DNA of 64,000 nt from Deltaproteobacteria bacterium (GCA_020060215.1 JAGVAP010000011.1:1-64000), one strand, 5' to 3'. Counted from the stretch's first letter, positions 9,393 to 18,050 are shown. Program-made: numbers and translations. Notes: generated by a model not told the origin, from the letters alone.

Positions 9393-9409
9393 CTAGGAAG
9401 GAAACGAAC

Positions 9410-9898
9410 ATGAGTATGGAACGAGTCGATCTGCCCAAACTTGAGGGACACTGGTGTTTTGCATGCGGCACGGCAAACCCGATCGGATTGAATCTGCAGT
9501 TCTATCGCACGGGAGACTCCATCTGTTCGGACGTCACCCTCAAGAAGTCCTACGAGGGCTGGGACGGCATGGCGCATGGGGGGATCATTTCCACCTTGCT
9601 CGATGAAGTGATGTCCTGGACCATCATCTATCTCAGGGGGGTTTTTTTCGTCACCCGGAAGATGGAAGTGAAGTATATCAGGCCGGTGCTGATCGGGACC
9701 CCTCTGACCGTCCGGGGGGAGCTGAGGGAGGAGCGAAGGGAGCGCTTCATCAGGGCCCAGGCCAGGGTCATGGATGCCCAAGGGCGGATCCTCTCGCGGG
9801 CCGTCGGGGAATTCGTGGAACTGCCGCCGGAGAGGCTTTCGGCCGTGCCCGACAGCATGAAGAGAGAGATGGTGGACCTCTTCAGAAAGGTCCGGTAG
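9410..9898 (+). CDS. PaaI/YbgC-like hotdog thioesterase
   Basis: Single hotdog-fold domain, 162 residues, predicted to hydrolyse an acyl-CoA thioester. The N-terminus carries CFACGTANPIGLNL, typical of this subgroup, and GMAHGGIISTLLDEVM supplies the HGG-x5-D active-site helix. Start 9410 is chosen over the upstream in-frame ATG at 9380 because AGGAAGGA lies 6-8 bases ahead and the family sequence starts there. It stands alone between two repeat-filled spacers. The acyl substrate is unknown. Confidence 0.82.
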   Translation: MSMERVDLPKLEGHWCFACGTANPIGLNLQFYRTGDSICSDVTLKKSYEGWDGMAHGGIISTLLDEVMSWTIIYLRGVFFVTRKMEVKYIRPVLIGTPLTVRGELREERRERFIRAQARVMDAQGRILSRAVGEFVELPPERLSAVPDSMKREMVDLFRKVR

Positions 9899-9990
9899 GG
9901 AAAGAACCGAGGGATGGAGGATTGGGGGAATCAGTACTCCAATACTCCGGCGGCGCTCCGTTCGGCTTTTCGGCGAGCTTTCATTTTCAA

Positions 9991-10017
9991 ATCCTGTCAA
10001 TCCTGTTATCCTGTCAA
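9991..10017. repeat. Short tandem word repeat (ATCCTGTCA)
   Basis: Three consecutive 9-base words, ATCCTGTCA, ATCCTGTTA and ATCCTGTCA, in the leader of the metallo-hydrolase gene. Confidence 0.6.
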
Positions 10018-10053
10018 GAATTCATCCAAAGTCCAACAAGGAGACCGAAACCC

Positions 10054-10686
10054 ATGGAGATGGAGCAGATCAAAGTCGGGTTCATGGCGGTGTTTTCGTA
10101 TCTCGTCGCGTGCCCCCGCACCCGGGAGGCCCTGATCATCGATCCTGGAGGGAACGAAGAAGAGCTCGTGAGCAGGGTCAGGGAGAAGGGGCTCGATCTC
10201 AAATACATCGTCAATACCCATGGACACGGTGACCACACCTGCGGCAACGGGCGGGTAAAGGCGCTCACGGGCGCGAAGATCGTCATGCACGCCATGGACG
10301 ACAAGGTCTTCAATTCTCCCGCCGGTCACAGAAGGGCAAGAGAGTGGGGTTTCGAGCCCTCGCCGAGCGCCGACATCCTGATCGACAATCATGATCAGAT
10401 CACCGTGGGAGACGTCTCCCTCGAAGTGATCCACACCCCAGGGCACAGCCCGGGAGGCGTCTGCCTCCTCGGGAACGGCAATCTGTTCACCGGAGATACC
10501 CTCTTCGTCGGCGGAATCGGCCGCACCGACCTGCCGGGTTCGTCACACGAGACCTTCATGAAGAGCATCAGGGAGAGACTCCTCAATCTTCCACCTGAGA
10601 CGGTGGTCTGGCCGGGCCATGACTATGGGGACTTCCCTTCGTCCACCATCGGGAGGGAAATCGCGACCAACCCGTGGCTGAGCTGA
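10054..10686 (+). CDS. MBL-fold metallo-hydrolase (glyoxalase II-like)
   Basis: Zinc-dependent hydrolase of the hydroxyacylglutathione-hydrolase branch, 210 residues. It shows THGHGDHTCG (HxHxDH metal site), then TPGHSPGG, FTGDTLF with the bridging Asp, and a final WPGHDYG His. The short length and lack of the C-terminal glutathione-binding helices place it with the small GloB-like thioesterases or persulfide dioxygenase relatives; substrate uncertain. Start 10054 has AAGGAG about 10 bases upstream. The frame open back to 9922 runs through repeat DNA. Confidence 0.84.
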   Translation: MEMEQIKVGFMAVFSYLVACPRTREALIIDPGGNEEELVSRVREKGLDLKYIVNTHGHGDHTCGNGRVKALTGAKIVMHAMDDKVFNSPAGHRRAREWGFEPSPSADILIDNHDQITVGDVSLEVIHTPGHSPGGVCLLGNGNLFTGDTLFVGGIGRTDLPGSSHETFMKSIRERLLNLPPETVVWPGHDYGDFPSSTIGREIATNPWLS

Positions 10687-10760
10687 AGCCGGATATCAGA
10701 GGTCAGCGGGGCCGCTTGCCGCTGAGGCGCAAGATTGATCGAATAGGAAACTTCACGGGG

Positions 10761-10830
10761 TGTCAGGTGTCGGGTGTCAGCCCGGTAATCCATCGATTTC
10801 CTGGCACCTGAACACTGAAACCTGAAACCT
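10761..10830. repeat. Inverted word repeat (GGTGTC / ACCTGAAAC)
   Basis: The left part TGTCAGGTGTCGGGTGTCAG (10761-10780) is mirrored at 10804-10830 by CACCTGAACACTGAAACCTG-type words. Could form an imperfect stem. Confidence 0.55.
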
Positions 10831-10934
10831 CTACCTTGACGAAGTTTCACAAGAGATCAGAGGTCAGCTGGGCTCCGATTTCCTCTGACCCGCATGATTG
10901 CCCGAACCGTAGACTTTCTGGTCGTGCTGGTTTT

Positions 10935-11003
10935 CTGTAGGAGCAGCTCCTGCTTGCGACTCCGGGTGCTGATGGATCGCAAGCAGGAGCTTGCTCCTAC
11001 AGG
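10935..11003. repeat. REP-like element, GTAGGAGC family (best copy)
   Basis: Left arm CTGTAGGAGCAGCTCCTGCT with TGCGA (10935-10959) and right arm ATCGCAAGCAGGAGC plus TTGCTCCTACAG (10976-11002) are near-perfect reverse complements around a 16-base loop. This is the clearest palindrome of the family. Confidence 0.8.
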
Positions 11004-11070
11004 GCGATGAAGTTCCATACCGCCAAGAGCAGCAAGGAAGAGCGTACCTCTGCGCTCTGTGAGAGATGAT

Positions 11071-12663
11071 ATGAAGACATGGCGCCTACTCGATATCCCT
11101 CCCATGACCGCAGCCGAGAATATGGCTTTGGACGAGACCCTGCTCGAGGTCAAGGGAAGAGGAGGGGCCCCCGACACGATCCGTTTCCTCCAGTTTTCGC
11201 CCCGGGCGGTGCTGATCGGTTATCACCAGGCCGTACGGGAGGAGGTGAGGGAGGAGTTCTGCAGGAGCGCAGGGATCGAGGTCAGTCGCCGGATCACCGG
11301 GGGCGGCGCCATTTTTTTCGATGAGAGTCAGCTGGGATGGGAGGTGATCTGCGGCAAGTCCTTCTTCGGCCTCACGACTCCTACCCCCGGGCTCTTCAGA
11401 ATGCTCTGCGACCCGGTGGTCTTTGCACTGGACCTCCTCGGACTGAAGGCGACTTTCCGCCCCAGAAACGACATCGAGATCCGGGGCCGCAAGATATCCG
11501 GAACCGGCGGGACGGAGTCCGACGGGGCGTTTCTGTTCCAGGGCACCATGCTTACCGACTTCGACGTGGATACCATGCTCCGGTCCCTGAGGATCCCGGT
11601 TGAAAAACTGAAGGCCAAGGAGATCGACTCTGTGAAGGAGCGGGTCACCTGTCTGAAGTGGGAGCTGGGGAGGACGCCGGCCCTCGAGGAGATCAAGGGG
11701 GCCATCCGGGCCGGGTTCGAACGTCATCTCGGCATCCGCCTCGAGCCGGGGCCGCTGACAGAGGAGGAGCGGAGGGTCTTCAAGGAAAAGGTGCCGTTCT
11801 TTCGCTCGTCCGACTGGATCCACATGGTGCATCCGAAATTCAACCGGCAGGAGGTGGTCCAGTCGGCCTACAAGAGCCCCGAGGGGATGGTGAAGTTCAC
11901 GGTGGTGGTGAACGTCCCCGGCAAGAGGGTCAAGGACCTTTACATCACCGGCGATTTCCTCTCTTTTCCTCCGGGGGCATTGTTCGGGCTGGAGGCCGCG
12001 CTCAGGGGGCTGCCGCTTCGCAAGGGCCCCATTCACGACATCCTGCGGAGTCACTTCGATCGAGGGCTGATTCACATCCCCGGGATGAGCTACCGCGATT
12101 TTCTGAAACCGATGGATCAGGTGATCCAGAAATTCGGGCTGACCGAGTACGGGATTCCACTCGAATACTGCAACCTCATCTCCGTGACCAACGGCACCTT
12201 TGAAGATGTCCTTCGGAGACATCCGTCCGTCCTGCTGCTGCCTTACTGCTCCAAAGACCCGGCATGCGATCTGAGGCACGAGAAGGGTTGCCGCGTGTGC
12301 GGCGAGTGCTCCGTGGGGGGCGCATGTCTGCTCGGTCTTGACCGCAAAATGGTGAATGTCTGCATTCAAAGCTTCGAAGACCTGATGGACGAGCTGGACA
12401 GAATGAAAAGAGCAGGCGTTGGAGCCTTCATCGGCTGCTGCTGCCAGCCGTTCTTCACAAAGCATGTGGATGATTTCGAAAGGGCCGGCCTCCCGGGAAT
12501 CCTTCTCGATATCGAAAACACGACCTGTTATGACCTGGACCAGGCAAAGGAGGCCTATGCCGGCCGGTTCGAGAGCCAGACGCATCTGAACCTCGAGTTG
12601 CTGGAAATGGTGCTGGGACTCGGGCAAAGAATATCGGGTTCAAGCATCGGACAAGGGGCCTGA
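11071..12663 (+). CDS. Lipoate-protein ligase (LplA + LplB domains) fused to DUF116
   Basis: Predicted to activate lipoate or octanoate and attach it to lipoyl-carrier proteins. Residues about 1-245 are the LplA catalytic domain with RRITGGGAIFFDES (nucleotide/acyl loop), RPRNDIEIRGRKISGTGG (catalytic Lys) and LFQGTML. About 255-340 resembles the LplB accessory domain (HPKFNRQEVVQSAYKSPEGM). About 385-525 is a Cys-rich DUF116 domain (PYCSKDPACDLRHEKGC, CGECSVGGAC, FIGCCCQPFF). The DUF116 fusion is unusual. ATG 11071 is preferred to GTG 11059. It heads a group with a flavoprotein and two radical SAM enzymes, matching the LipS1/LipS2 lipoate pathway. Confidence 0.8.
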   Translation: MKTWRLLDIPPMTAAENMALDETLLEVKGRGGAPDTIRFLQFSPRAVLIGYHQAVREEVREEFCRSAGIEVSRRITGGGAIFFDESQLGWEVICGKSFFGLTTPTPGLFRMLCDPVVFALDLLGLKATFRPRNDIEIRGRKISGTGGTESDGAFLFQGTMLTDFDVDTMLRSLRIPVEKLKAKEIDSVKERVTCLKWELGRTPALEEIKGAIRAGFERHLGIRLEPGPLTEEERRVFKEKVPFFRSSDWIHMVHPKFNRQEVVQSAYKSPEGMVKFTVVVNVPGKRVKDLYITGDFLSFPPGALFGLEAALRGLPLRKGPIHDILRSHFDRGLIHIPGMSYRDFLKPMDQVIQKFGLTEYGIPLEYCNLISVTNGTFEDVLRRHPSVLLLPYCSKDPACDLRHEKGCRVCGECSVGGACLLGLDRKMVNVCIQSFEDLMDELDRMKRAGVGAFIGCCCQPFFTKHVDDFERAGLPGILLDIENTTCYDLDQAKEAYAGRFESQTHLNLELLEMVLGLGQRISGSSIGQGA

Positions 12664-12710
12664 TCATCTTCATTTCTGTCGCATCATGATGGGGCGGTCT
12701 CTCGCGAAGG

Positions 12711-12740
12711 AGGTCGCGAGCAGAAACTCGCTCCTACAGG
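12711..12740. repeat. REP-like element, GTAGGAGC family (half copy)
   Basis: Only the right arm is clear: TCGCGAGC, then CTCGCTCCTACAGG. It lies in the 238-base spacer before the flavoprotein gene, where I see no other feature. Confidence 0.6.
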
Positions 12741-12901
12741 TACAAAGGGAGAGCATCCCCGCAGAGACCCCTGGAGCAACCTCCGGTTGCGATTCCTTCG
12801 GGGTCCGAGGTGATTGCGAACAGCCCGTCCTCCGCAGTGACAGAATGGAGGATGGAGAGCTCGCACCTTCAGGTCTCTGTAGGCCGAACGGAGCATGGGT
12901 G

Positions 12902-13960
12902 ATGAAGATCTATGACGTCGTTGTGGTTGGGGCGGGCCCTGCAGGCGCGTCGGCTGCCCGCAGCGCGGCTTCGATGGGGGCGTGTGTCCTGATGGTCGAG
13001 CGAAAGACCGCAGTCGGCTTCCCTGTGAGATGTGCTGAATATATTCCCGCTCCTCTCCTGGGCGAGATCGATATCGGTCATGAGTTCCTGGTGCAGCGTG
13101 TCCGGGGAATGAAGACCTTTCTCCCCGATGGCGAGGAAAAAACGACCCTTACGCCCGGGCTCATGATCAGAAGGGATCTCTTTGACCAGGCCCTCTGCAG
13201 TTCGGCTCAGGACGCAGGGGCGGAGCTCATGCTCGACACGGCCGCCGTCTCATTCCAGGATGGGAGACTCCGGCTCAGGCAAAGAGGGGGCAATCTCCTG
13301 GAGATCGAAACGAAAGTGATTATCGGTGCCGACGGTCCTCATTCACGCGTCGGCAAGTGGATGGGATCCGTCAATGGTCATCTCATCGCCGCAGTGCAGG
13401 CGAGAGTTCCCCTTGTCCAGCCGCTGGAGCATACGGAGGTGTATTTCGATAAAGGTTTTTTCGGCGGTTATGGATGGCTGTTTCCGAAAGGCGAAGAGGC
13501 GAACGTGGGGCTGGGCATCAGCGGGAACCGGTGCAATTCGCGCATGCTTCCCAGTGCGATCGAGGGTTTCCTGGAGAGGTTGGTTAAAGAGGGAAAAATC
13601 CGCAACGCGCCGTCCATCCGAACAGCGGGCTGGGTTCCTTCGGAGCCGCTTAGAGCTGTAGTGAAAGGGCAGTTCATGCTCGCAGGGGATGCCGCCGGAC
13701 ATACCCATCCGATTACGGGCGCGGGTGTATTTCAGGCTGTGGTGGGGGGCAAAATGGCCGGGAAATGGGCGGCCACTGCGGTTGTGGAAAAAGATCTGAC
13801 TCTTCTCACCGAGTATGAGGAAGAATGGAGGGATCTGTTCGGGGAGACCCATGAAAGGGCCTTCCAACGGAGGCTGCTCCTGGACGGGGAATGGGAAAGG
13901 CTCGATCAGGTAATCAAAAAGTGCTGGGTCGCGTTCAGGGAGTACTATGCGGATCGTTGA
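12902..13960 (+). CDS. Geranylgeranyl-reductase-family FAD oxidoreductase (LipT-like candidate)
   Basis: FAD-dependent oxidoreductase of the GGR/FixC group, 352 residues. The N-terminal FAD motif VVVGAGPAGASAARSAA is followed by ERKTAVGFPVRCAEYIP; VIIGADGPHSRVGKW lies mid-protein, and the second FAD site FMLAGDAAGHTHPITGAG near 260. Such proteins reduce isoprenoid double bonds or pass electrons. Because it sits between the lipoate ligase and two radical SAM genes, the likelier role is the LipT-type electron donor of the LipS1/LipS2 pathway. That is context, not proof. A GTG directly precedes the chosen ATG. Confidence 0.77.
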   Translation: MKIYDVVVVGAGPAGASAARSAASMGACVLMVERKTAVGFPVRCAEYIPAPLLGEIDIGHEFLVQRVRGMKTFLPDGEEKTTLTPGLMIRRDLFDQALCSSAQDAGAELMLDTAAVSFQDGRLRLRQRGGNLLEIETKVIIGADGPHSRVGKWMGSVNGHLIAAVQARVPLVQPLEHTEVYFDKGFFGGYGWLFPKGEEANVGLGISGNRCNSRMLPSAIEGFLERLVKEGKIRNAPSIRTAGWVPSEPLRAVVKGQFMLAGDAAGHTHPITGAGVFQAVVGGKMAGKWAATAVVEKDLTLLTEYEEEWRDLFGETHERAFQRRLLLDGEWERLDQVIKKCWVAFREYYADR

Positions 13961-13992
13961 TCGGCAGACATTTGTCCTGTAAGTCCCTTGAA

Positions 13993-14060
13993 CTGTAGGA
14001 GCGCGCTCCTGCTCGCGATCCCTCAGGACGAAAGAATCGCAACCAATAGGTTGCTCCTAC
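13993..14060. repeat. REP-like element, GTAGGAGC family (copy 5)
   Basis: Left arm CTGTAGGAGCGCGCTCCTGC (13993-14012) and right arm AATCGCAACCAATAGG then TTGCTCCTAC (14035-14060). The arms are diverged but clearly of the same family. Confidence 0.72.
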
Positions 14061-14135
14061 GAAACCACTGGGAACGGCAAACCGGAACAATTTCGAGAAG
14101 AATCAAATCCGGGCGGACCAAGAAACGATCTTTCA

Positions 14136-15092
14136 ATGAAAAGAGATCAAGGTGAAATGACAACCGATCCATGGGCTCGGGCCCGCGAGATCTCCTGGAA
14201 GGAAAAGGGGAAAAAGATCGCCTTTTATCTCCCGGGCATGTTCAAGCTGAACGGCATCTGCGGGAGCTACCCCTGTCTTTCCATCACCGGAAGGGAATGC
14301 ACTCTCCAGTGCGACCACTGCAGGGGAAGTCTCCTGACCGACATGATCCCGGCCATGACCCCGGAGCGTCTTCTGCAGGAATGTCTCCGGATGACGGAAA
14401 AAGGGGTCGAAGGGGTTCTTCTGAGCGGCGGGAGCGATTTTGAAGGCCGGCTCCCCTGGGGTCCTTTCATCCCGGCTATCACGGAGATCAAGAAACGGAC
14501 CTCGCTCTTCGTCTCCGTCCACTCGGGGCTGGTGGACGATGAAACCGCCCGGAGCCTGAAAGAGGCCGGGGTGGATCAGGCCCTGATCGATGTGGTCGGA
14601 GACGACGAGACATACCAGACCGTCTGCCACGTCCCGTTCGGTGTCTCCCGGATAGCAGGCACCCTGGAGGCTTTTCACAACGCCGGTCTTCCGGTGATTC
14701 CACATATCGTCTGCGGGCTCTACTACGGGGAGATCAGGGGGGAGATGTCCGCGGTCGAGATGATCTCCCGTTTCGACGTGGAACAGGTGGTGGTGGTCTC
14801 TCTCATGCAGGGCAGGCATGCGCCCAAGTACGCCAGGAAGGTCAAGGCAGAGGAGGTTGCGGACGTGATCGCGGCTGTCAGGTTCCGCATGCCCCGTGTG
14901 ATCGTCAGCCTCGGGTGCGCAAGGGAGCGCGGCAATACCCGGATGGAACTTCTCGCCCTGGATGCAGGGGTGAACCGGATGGCGCTCCCCTCTGAGGAGA
15001 CGATCCTGCGTGCCAAGGAATACGATCTGGAGATTCGATATCAGCGGACCTGCTGCTCCGTATCGCTGGATAGATCCAAACCGGAATGGTAA
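14136..15092 (+). CDS. Radical SAM protein, candidate lipoyl synthase component (LipS1/LipS2 type)
   Basis: Radical SAM enzyme of 318 residues with the [4Fe-4S] motif ECTLQCDHC (CX3CX2C) preceded by a further Cys in SYPCLSITGR. LLSGGSDFEGR matches the SAM-binding GGE-like strand. The C-terminal CCSVSLDRS adds two Cys, which could hold an auxiliary cluster. It is one of two radical SAM genes in tandem behind an unusual lipoate ligase and a GGR-like flavoprotein; that set matches the two-enzyme lipoyl synthase LipS1/LipS2. I cannot tell which of the two this is. An ATG at 14157 is a possible alternative start. BioB/HydE-like roles are less likely. Confidence 0.75.
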   Translation: MKRDQGEMTTDPWARAREISWKEKGKKIAFYLPGMFKLNGICGSYPCLSITGRECTLQCDHCRGSLLTDMIPAMTPERLLQECLRMTEKGVEGVLLSGGSDFEGRLPWGPFIPAITEIKKRTSLFVSVHSGLVDDETARSLKEAGVDQALIDVVGDDETYQTVCHVPFGVSRIAGTLEAFHNAGLPVIPHIVCGLYYGEIRGEMSAVEMISRFDVEQVVVVSLMQGRHAPKYARKVKAEEVADVIAAVRFRMPRVIVSLGCARERGNTRMELLALDAGVNRMALPSEETILRAKEYDLEIRYQRTCCSVSLDRSKPEW

Positions 15093-15419
15093 AGGAGTCT
15101 ACCCTAGCGTTACACAAAATCGGGTAGCTTTGTAGGATGGGTGGAGAGCAGCGAAACCCATCCATTCGAGCTGTCGGTGAGATCGCTTCATTCCGTGATT
15201 GTCTTGATAAAGCACCCGGGCGCCTCAAGTTTGGCTCAAAGCTAGAGCCTTCGCCTTCCTTTGCAATGGAACCGAACTCCTTCCCGATGAGAGGGTACTT
15301 GGTTGTTGTCCGCCGTCTCGTTTCCTGGCAATATACTGCCGCCGCCCATTCCATTTTCCACCTACGAACCGGGACATGGAGTGAAGGGTGAGCGGTGGTC
15401 CATCGTGAAGGAGTGAAGA
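15093..15419. other. Gene-free spacer
   Basis: Apart from one REP-like copy at 15132-15161, I see nothing coding or structured between the two radical SAM genes. The open frame at 15137-15391 has no recognisable protein. Confidence 0.6.
15132..15161. repeat. REP-like element, GTAGGATGGGTGG family (single copy)
   Basis: GTAGGATGGGTGGAG followed by CAGCGAAACCCAT. The same unit, in either orientation, recurs at 22640, 22672, 27616 and 27680. Confidence 0.7.
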
Positions 15420-16496
15420 ATGCTTTCAGGAGAACAGGAGCTTGAAAGAGAGAAAACGGAGCCGGAAAGCCCGGAATACGTCCGCATGAGCCTGGCCGCG
15501 GCCATGACGCTCGGCTTCAAGCAGGGGCTCTTTTATCGCCATGCCAGGCTCTACTGCATCAACCTGCTTTTGACGTACCCGCAAGGTTGTGCGGCCAGGT
15601 GCGCGTACTGCGGCCTCTCCGGGAAACGGCCGGGGTCCTACAGCGGCAAGAGCTTCATCAGGGTCACATGGCCGACCTACTCCGTGGAGGACGTGATCCG
15701 TGCAATCTCCGAGAGGGTGGACAGGGTGAAGAGGATCTGCATCTCGATGATCACGCGCAAGGAGGCGGTTCGGCATACGGCAGAAATCTGCTCACGCCTC
15801 AGGTCCGCTTTCGACATCCCGGTCTCCCTGCTTATCTCTCCGACCATCCTGAACCGCTGGGACCTCATCGATTTCAAGTCTGCGGGGGCCGACAAGATCG
15901 GCGTGGCCGTCGATCTGGCGACGAAGGATCTCTTCGATCGCTTCAGGGGGACGGGTGTCGGAGGGCCGCACCGGTGGGAGCGCTACTGGCAGGTCCTTTC
16001 GGATTCCATTTCGGTCTTCGGCGAGGGCAATGCAGGATCCCATTTCATGGTGGGGATGGGCGAGACGGAAAAGGAGATGTGTGAGGCGATCGGGCGGGTG
16101 AGGGATATGGGCGGCCGCACGCACCTCTTCTCCTTTTTCCCCGAACCCGGTTCCGCCATGGGTGCTCATAAGCCTCCGCTGATCGGGCATTACCGGCGGA
16201 TCCAGATCGCCCGGTTTCTCATAGACGAGGGGATCGGCCATGTTTCCGGCTTTGATTTCGATGATTCATCCCGCATCAGGGAGTTCGGGGTCTCACGGGA
16301 CCAATTGGGCAAGATCATCGATTCAGGGAAACCCTTCCGCACCAGCGGGTGCACCGGCTATGACGGACAGGTTGCGTGCAACAGACCCTATGCCAACTCC
16401 CGTCCCGGCCCGGGGATCAGAAACTTCCCATTCCCCCCCGAGAGGGAGGACCTGCAGCGCATCCGGAGACAGTTGAAGAAAGATGCTTTCAGTTGA
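15420..16496 (+). CDS. Radical SAM protein, candidate lipoyl synthase component (LipS1/LipS2 type)
   Basis: Second radical SAM enzyme, 358 residues, with GCAARCAYCG (CX3CX2C), a partial TIM barrel, FMVGMGETEKEM, and SFFPEPGS, a BioB/lipoyl-synthase-like strand. The C-terminal region TSGCTGYDGQVACNRPYANS adds two conserved-looking Cys near an RPGPGI motif. The start has a strong AAGGAG 6-7 bases upstream. Together with the 14136 gene, the ligase and the flavoprotein it fits the two-component lipoyl synthase. Biotin-synthase-like function is the main alternative, but no bioA/D/F genes are present. Confidence 0.76.
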   Translation: MLSGEQELEREKTEPESPEYVRMSLAAAMTLGFKQGLFYRHARLYCINLLLTYPQGCAARCAYCGLSGKRPGSYSGKSFIRVTWPTYSVEDVIRAISERVDRVKRICISMITRKEAVRHTAEICSRLRSAFDIPVSLLISPTILNRWDLIDFKSAGADKIGVAVDLATKDLFDRFRGTGVGGPHRWERYWQVLSDSISVFGEGNAGSHFMVGMGETEKEMCEAIGRVRDMGGRTHLFSFFPEPGSAMGAHKPPLIGHYRRIQIARFLIDEGIGHVSGFDFDDSSRIREFGVSRDQLGKIIDSGKPFRTSGCTGYDGQVACNRPYANSRPGPGIRNFPFPPEREDLQRIRRQLKKDAFS

Positions 16497-16662
16497 GTCC
16501 ATAGCATCCAGGAGGTTTCGGGAGGATTCAGCTTTGCAGGGTCCTCTCCCAACCCCGCCGGACGACCAGGTCGGGCATGGGGTAGTGGGATAGATCCTGT
16601 GTCACGACCCGGCCACCGCACACGGCGACCGATATCCCTGGACCCGGACATTTTGAAACCGA

Positions 16663-16692
16663 TTGACCCCTTCCTCCATGCTGGGGTATATT
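16663..16692 (+). promoter_or_regulatory. Predicted sigma70 promoter of the aminotransferase gene
   Basis: TTGACC (16663-16668), 18-base spacer, TATATT (16687-16692), about 95 bases before the start codon. Confidence 0.5.
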
Positions 16693-16785
16693 GCCTTTTT
16701 TGGCAGAAAGCGCGCAAGGATAGCTTAACGCCGTGTACCGGGCCCGGTGGACCGGAACGTTTCAGCATAGGAGAAGGAGGCTGCA

Positions 16786-17976
16786 ATGGGCTTGAACGTG
16801 AATGAATTCAGATACATCAATCCTGCACAGAGGATTCTCTTGGGGCCGGGGCCCAGCGAGGTCCCGCCACGCGTACTCCAGTCCATGGCTGCGCCGTGCG
16901 TGGGGCATCTGGATCCGTACTTCCTGGCGGTCATGGATGAGACGCAGCACCTCCTCCGGTTTGTCTTTCAGACCGAGAACGCGATGACCATTGCCGTCTC
17001 AGGCACCGGGACGGCAGGGATGGAGGCATGCCTCGTCAATATGCTCGAGCCCGGGGACGAAGCGGTCATCTGTGTGCACGGTGCATTCGGGGCCAGGATG
17101 TGCGAGATGGTGGAACGGATAGGAGGGAAACTCATCCGCGTGGACGCGCAGTGGGGCAGGGCCACGGATCCCGAGGCGGTCCGGAAGGCGGTGAAAGGAA
17201 GAAACCCGAAACTCCTCGCCGTTGTCCACGGGGAAACCTCCACGGGGGTCTGCCAGCCCTTGCAGGATCTTCAGGCTGTGGCAAGAGAGACCGGCGCCCT
17301 CTTCATGGTCGACATGGTGACCTCTCTCGGAGGCATGGATGTCCCGCTGGACAAGCTCGGGATCGACGTGGCCTACAGCGGAACCCAGAAGTGCATCTCC
17401 TGCCCGCCGGGACTGGCGCCCATCTCCTTCAATGACAGGGCCATGAAGGTTCTCAAGAATCGAAAGACACCCGTGCTGAGCTGGTATCTCGATATGAGCA
17501 TGATCCAGAACTACTGGGGAGCCGAGAGAAAGTATCATCATACGGCCCCGATCAACATGACGTACGCTCTCCGGGAGTCCTTGCGCATCATCGCCGACGA
17601 GGGGTTGGAGCGCCGCTTTGCCAGGCATAAGCTGAACCACCGGGCCCTGGTCGCGGGCCTGGAGACGATGGGGCTCCAGATGCTTGTGCCCGAGCCCGAG
17701 CGGCTGCCCAGCCTGAACGCGGTCAAGATCCCGGACGGAGTGAATGATCTGAAGGTCAGAAAGGCCCTCTTGGACGATTTCGGGATCGAGGTCGGCGGCG
17801 GCCTGGGGGCCCTTGCCGGCAAGATCTGGCGTGTGGGCCTGATGGGCCACTCCTCCACGAAGAGAAACGTCTTCATCTTCCTGTCCGCCATTGAGACCAT
17901 CCTGAAGGCGGAGGGGGTCAAGCTCAAGAACGGGGCCATCGAGGCGGCAGAGGCGGTGTACGGCAAGGCTAGTTGA
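16786..17976 (+). CDS. Class V aminotransferase (alanine/serine-glyoxylate aminotransferase family)
   Basis: PLP transaminase of 396 residues. LLGPGPSEVPPRVLQSM at the N-terminus, SGTGTAGMEACLVNML (phosphate/PLP loop), VHGETSTGVCQP, DMVTSLGGMD (PLP-binding Asp), and YSGTQKCISCPPG with PLP Lys at residue 202. These are the alanine-glyoxylate / serine-glyoxylate aminotransferase motifs. The start has AGGAGAAGGAGG a few bases upstream. The next gene is a beta-hydroxyacid dehydrogenase; a serine to hydroxypyruvate or glyoxylate to glycine route would suit the pair, but substrates are unproven. Confidence 0.86.
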   Translation: MGLNVNEFRYINPAQRILLGPGPSEVPPRVLQSMAAPCVGHLDPYFLAVMDETQHLLRFVFQTENAMTIAVSGTGTAGMEACLVNMLEPGDEAVICVHGAFGARMCEMVERIGGKLIRVDAQWGRATDPEAVRKAVKGRNPKLLAVVHGETSTGVCQPLQDLQAVARETGALFMVDMVTSLGGMDVPLDKLGIDVAYSGTQKCISCPPGLAPISFNDRAMKVLKNRKTPVLSWYLDMSMIQNYWGAERKYHHTAPINMTYALRESLRIIADEGLERRFARHKLNHRALVAGLETMGLQMLVPEPERLPSLNAVKIPDGVNDLKVRKALLDDFGIEVGGGLGALAGKIWRVGLMGHSSTKRNVFIFLSAIETILKAEGVKLKNGAIEAAEAVYGKAS

Positions 17977-18050
17977 TGGTGGCGGGTTGTTGGTTGTCAA
18001 AAAGGGCAAGGACCTTCGTTCTTTTACAACCCGCAACCAACCACCAACCC
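17977..18050. repeat. Inverted word repeat (GGTTGTTGG / CCAACCACC)
   Basis: Left GGTGGCGGGTTGTTGGTTG directly after the aminotransferase stop; right CAACCCGCAACCAACCACC at 18027-18045. A long imperfect stem would span most of the 84-base spacer. Confidence 0.7.

Larger units (their letters stand above)
10687..11070. other. Gene-free spacer
   Basis: No gene seen. It contains a word repeat at 10761-10830, a REP-like element at 10935-11003, and a CAGAGGTCAG word at 10697 and again at 10858. It separates the metallo-hydrolase from the lipoate gene group. Confidence 0.7.

Noticed and set aside
9211..9396. Small open frame in the prmA-thioesterase spacer
   Set aside because: Made of repeated CAAATGAC-type words, giving a low-complexity Asn/Asp/Gln peptide.
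11086..12627. 513-codon minus-strand frame opposite the lipoate ligase
   Set aside because: No motif and skewed composition; the plus strand encodes the ligase.
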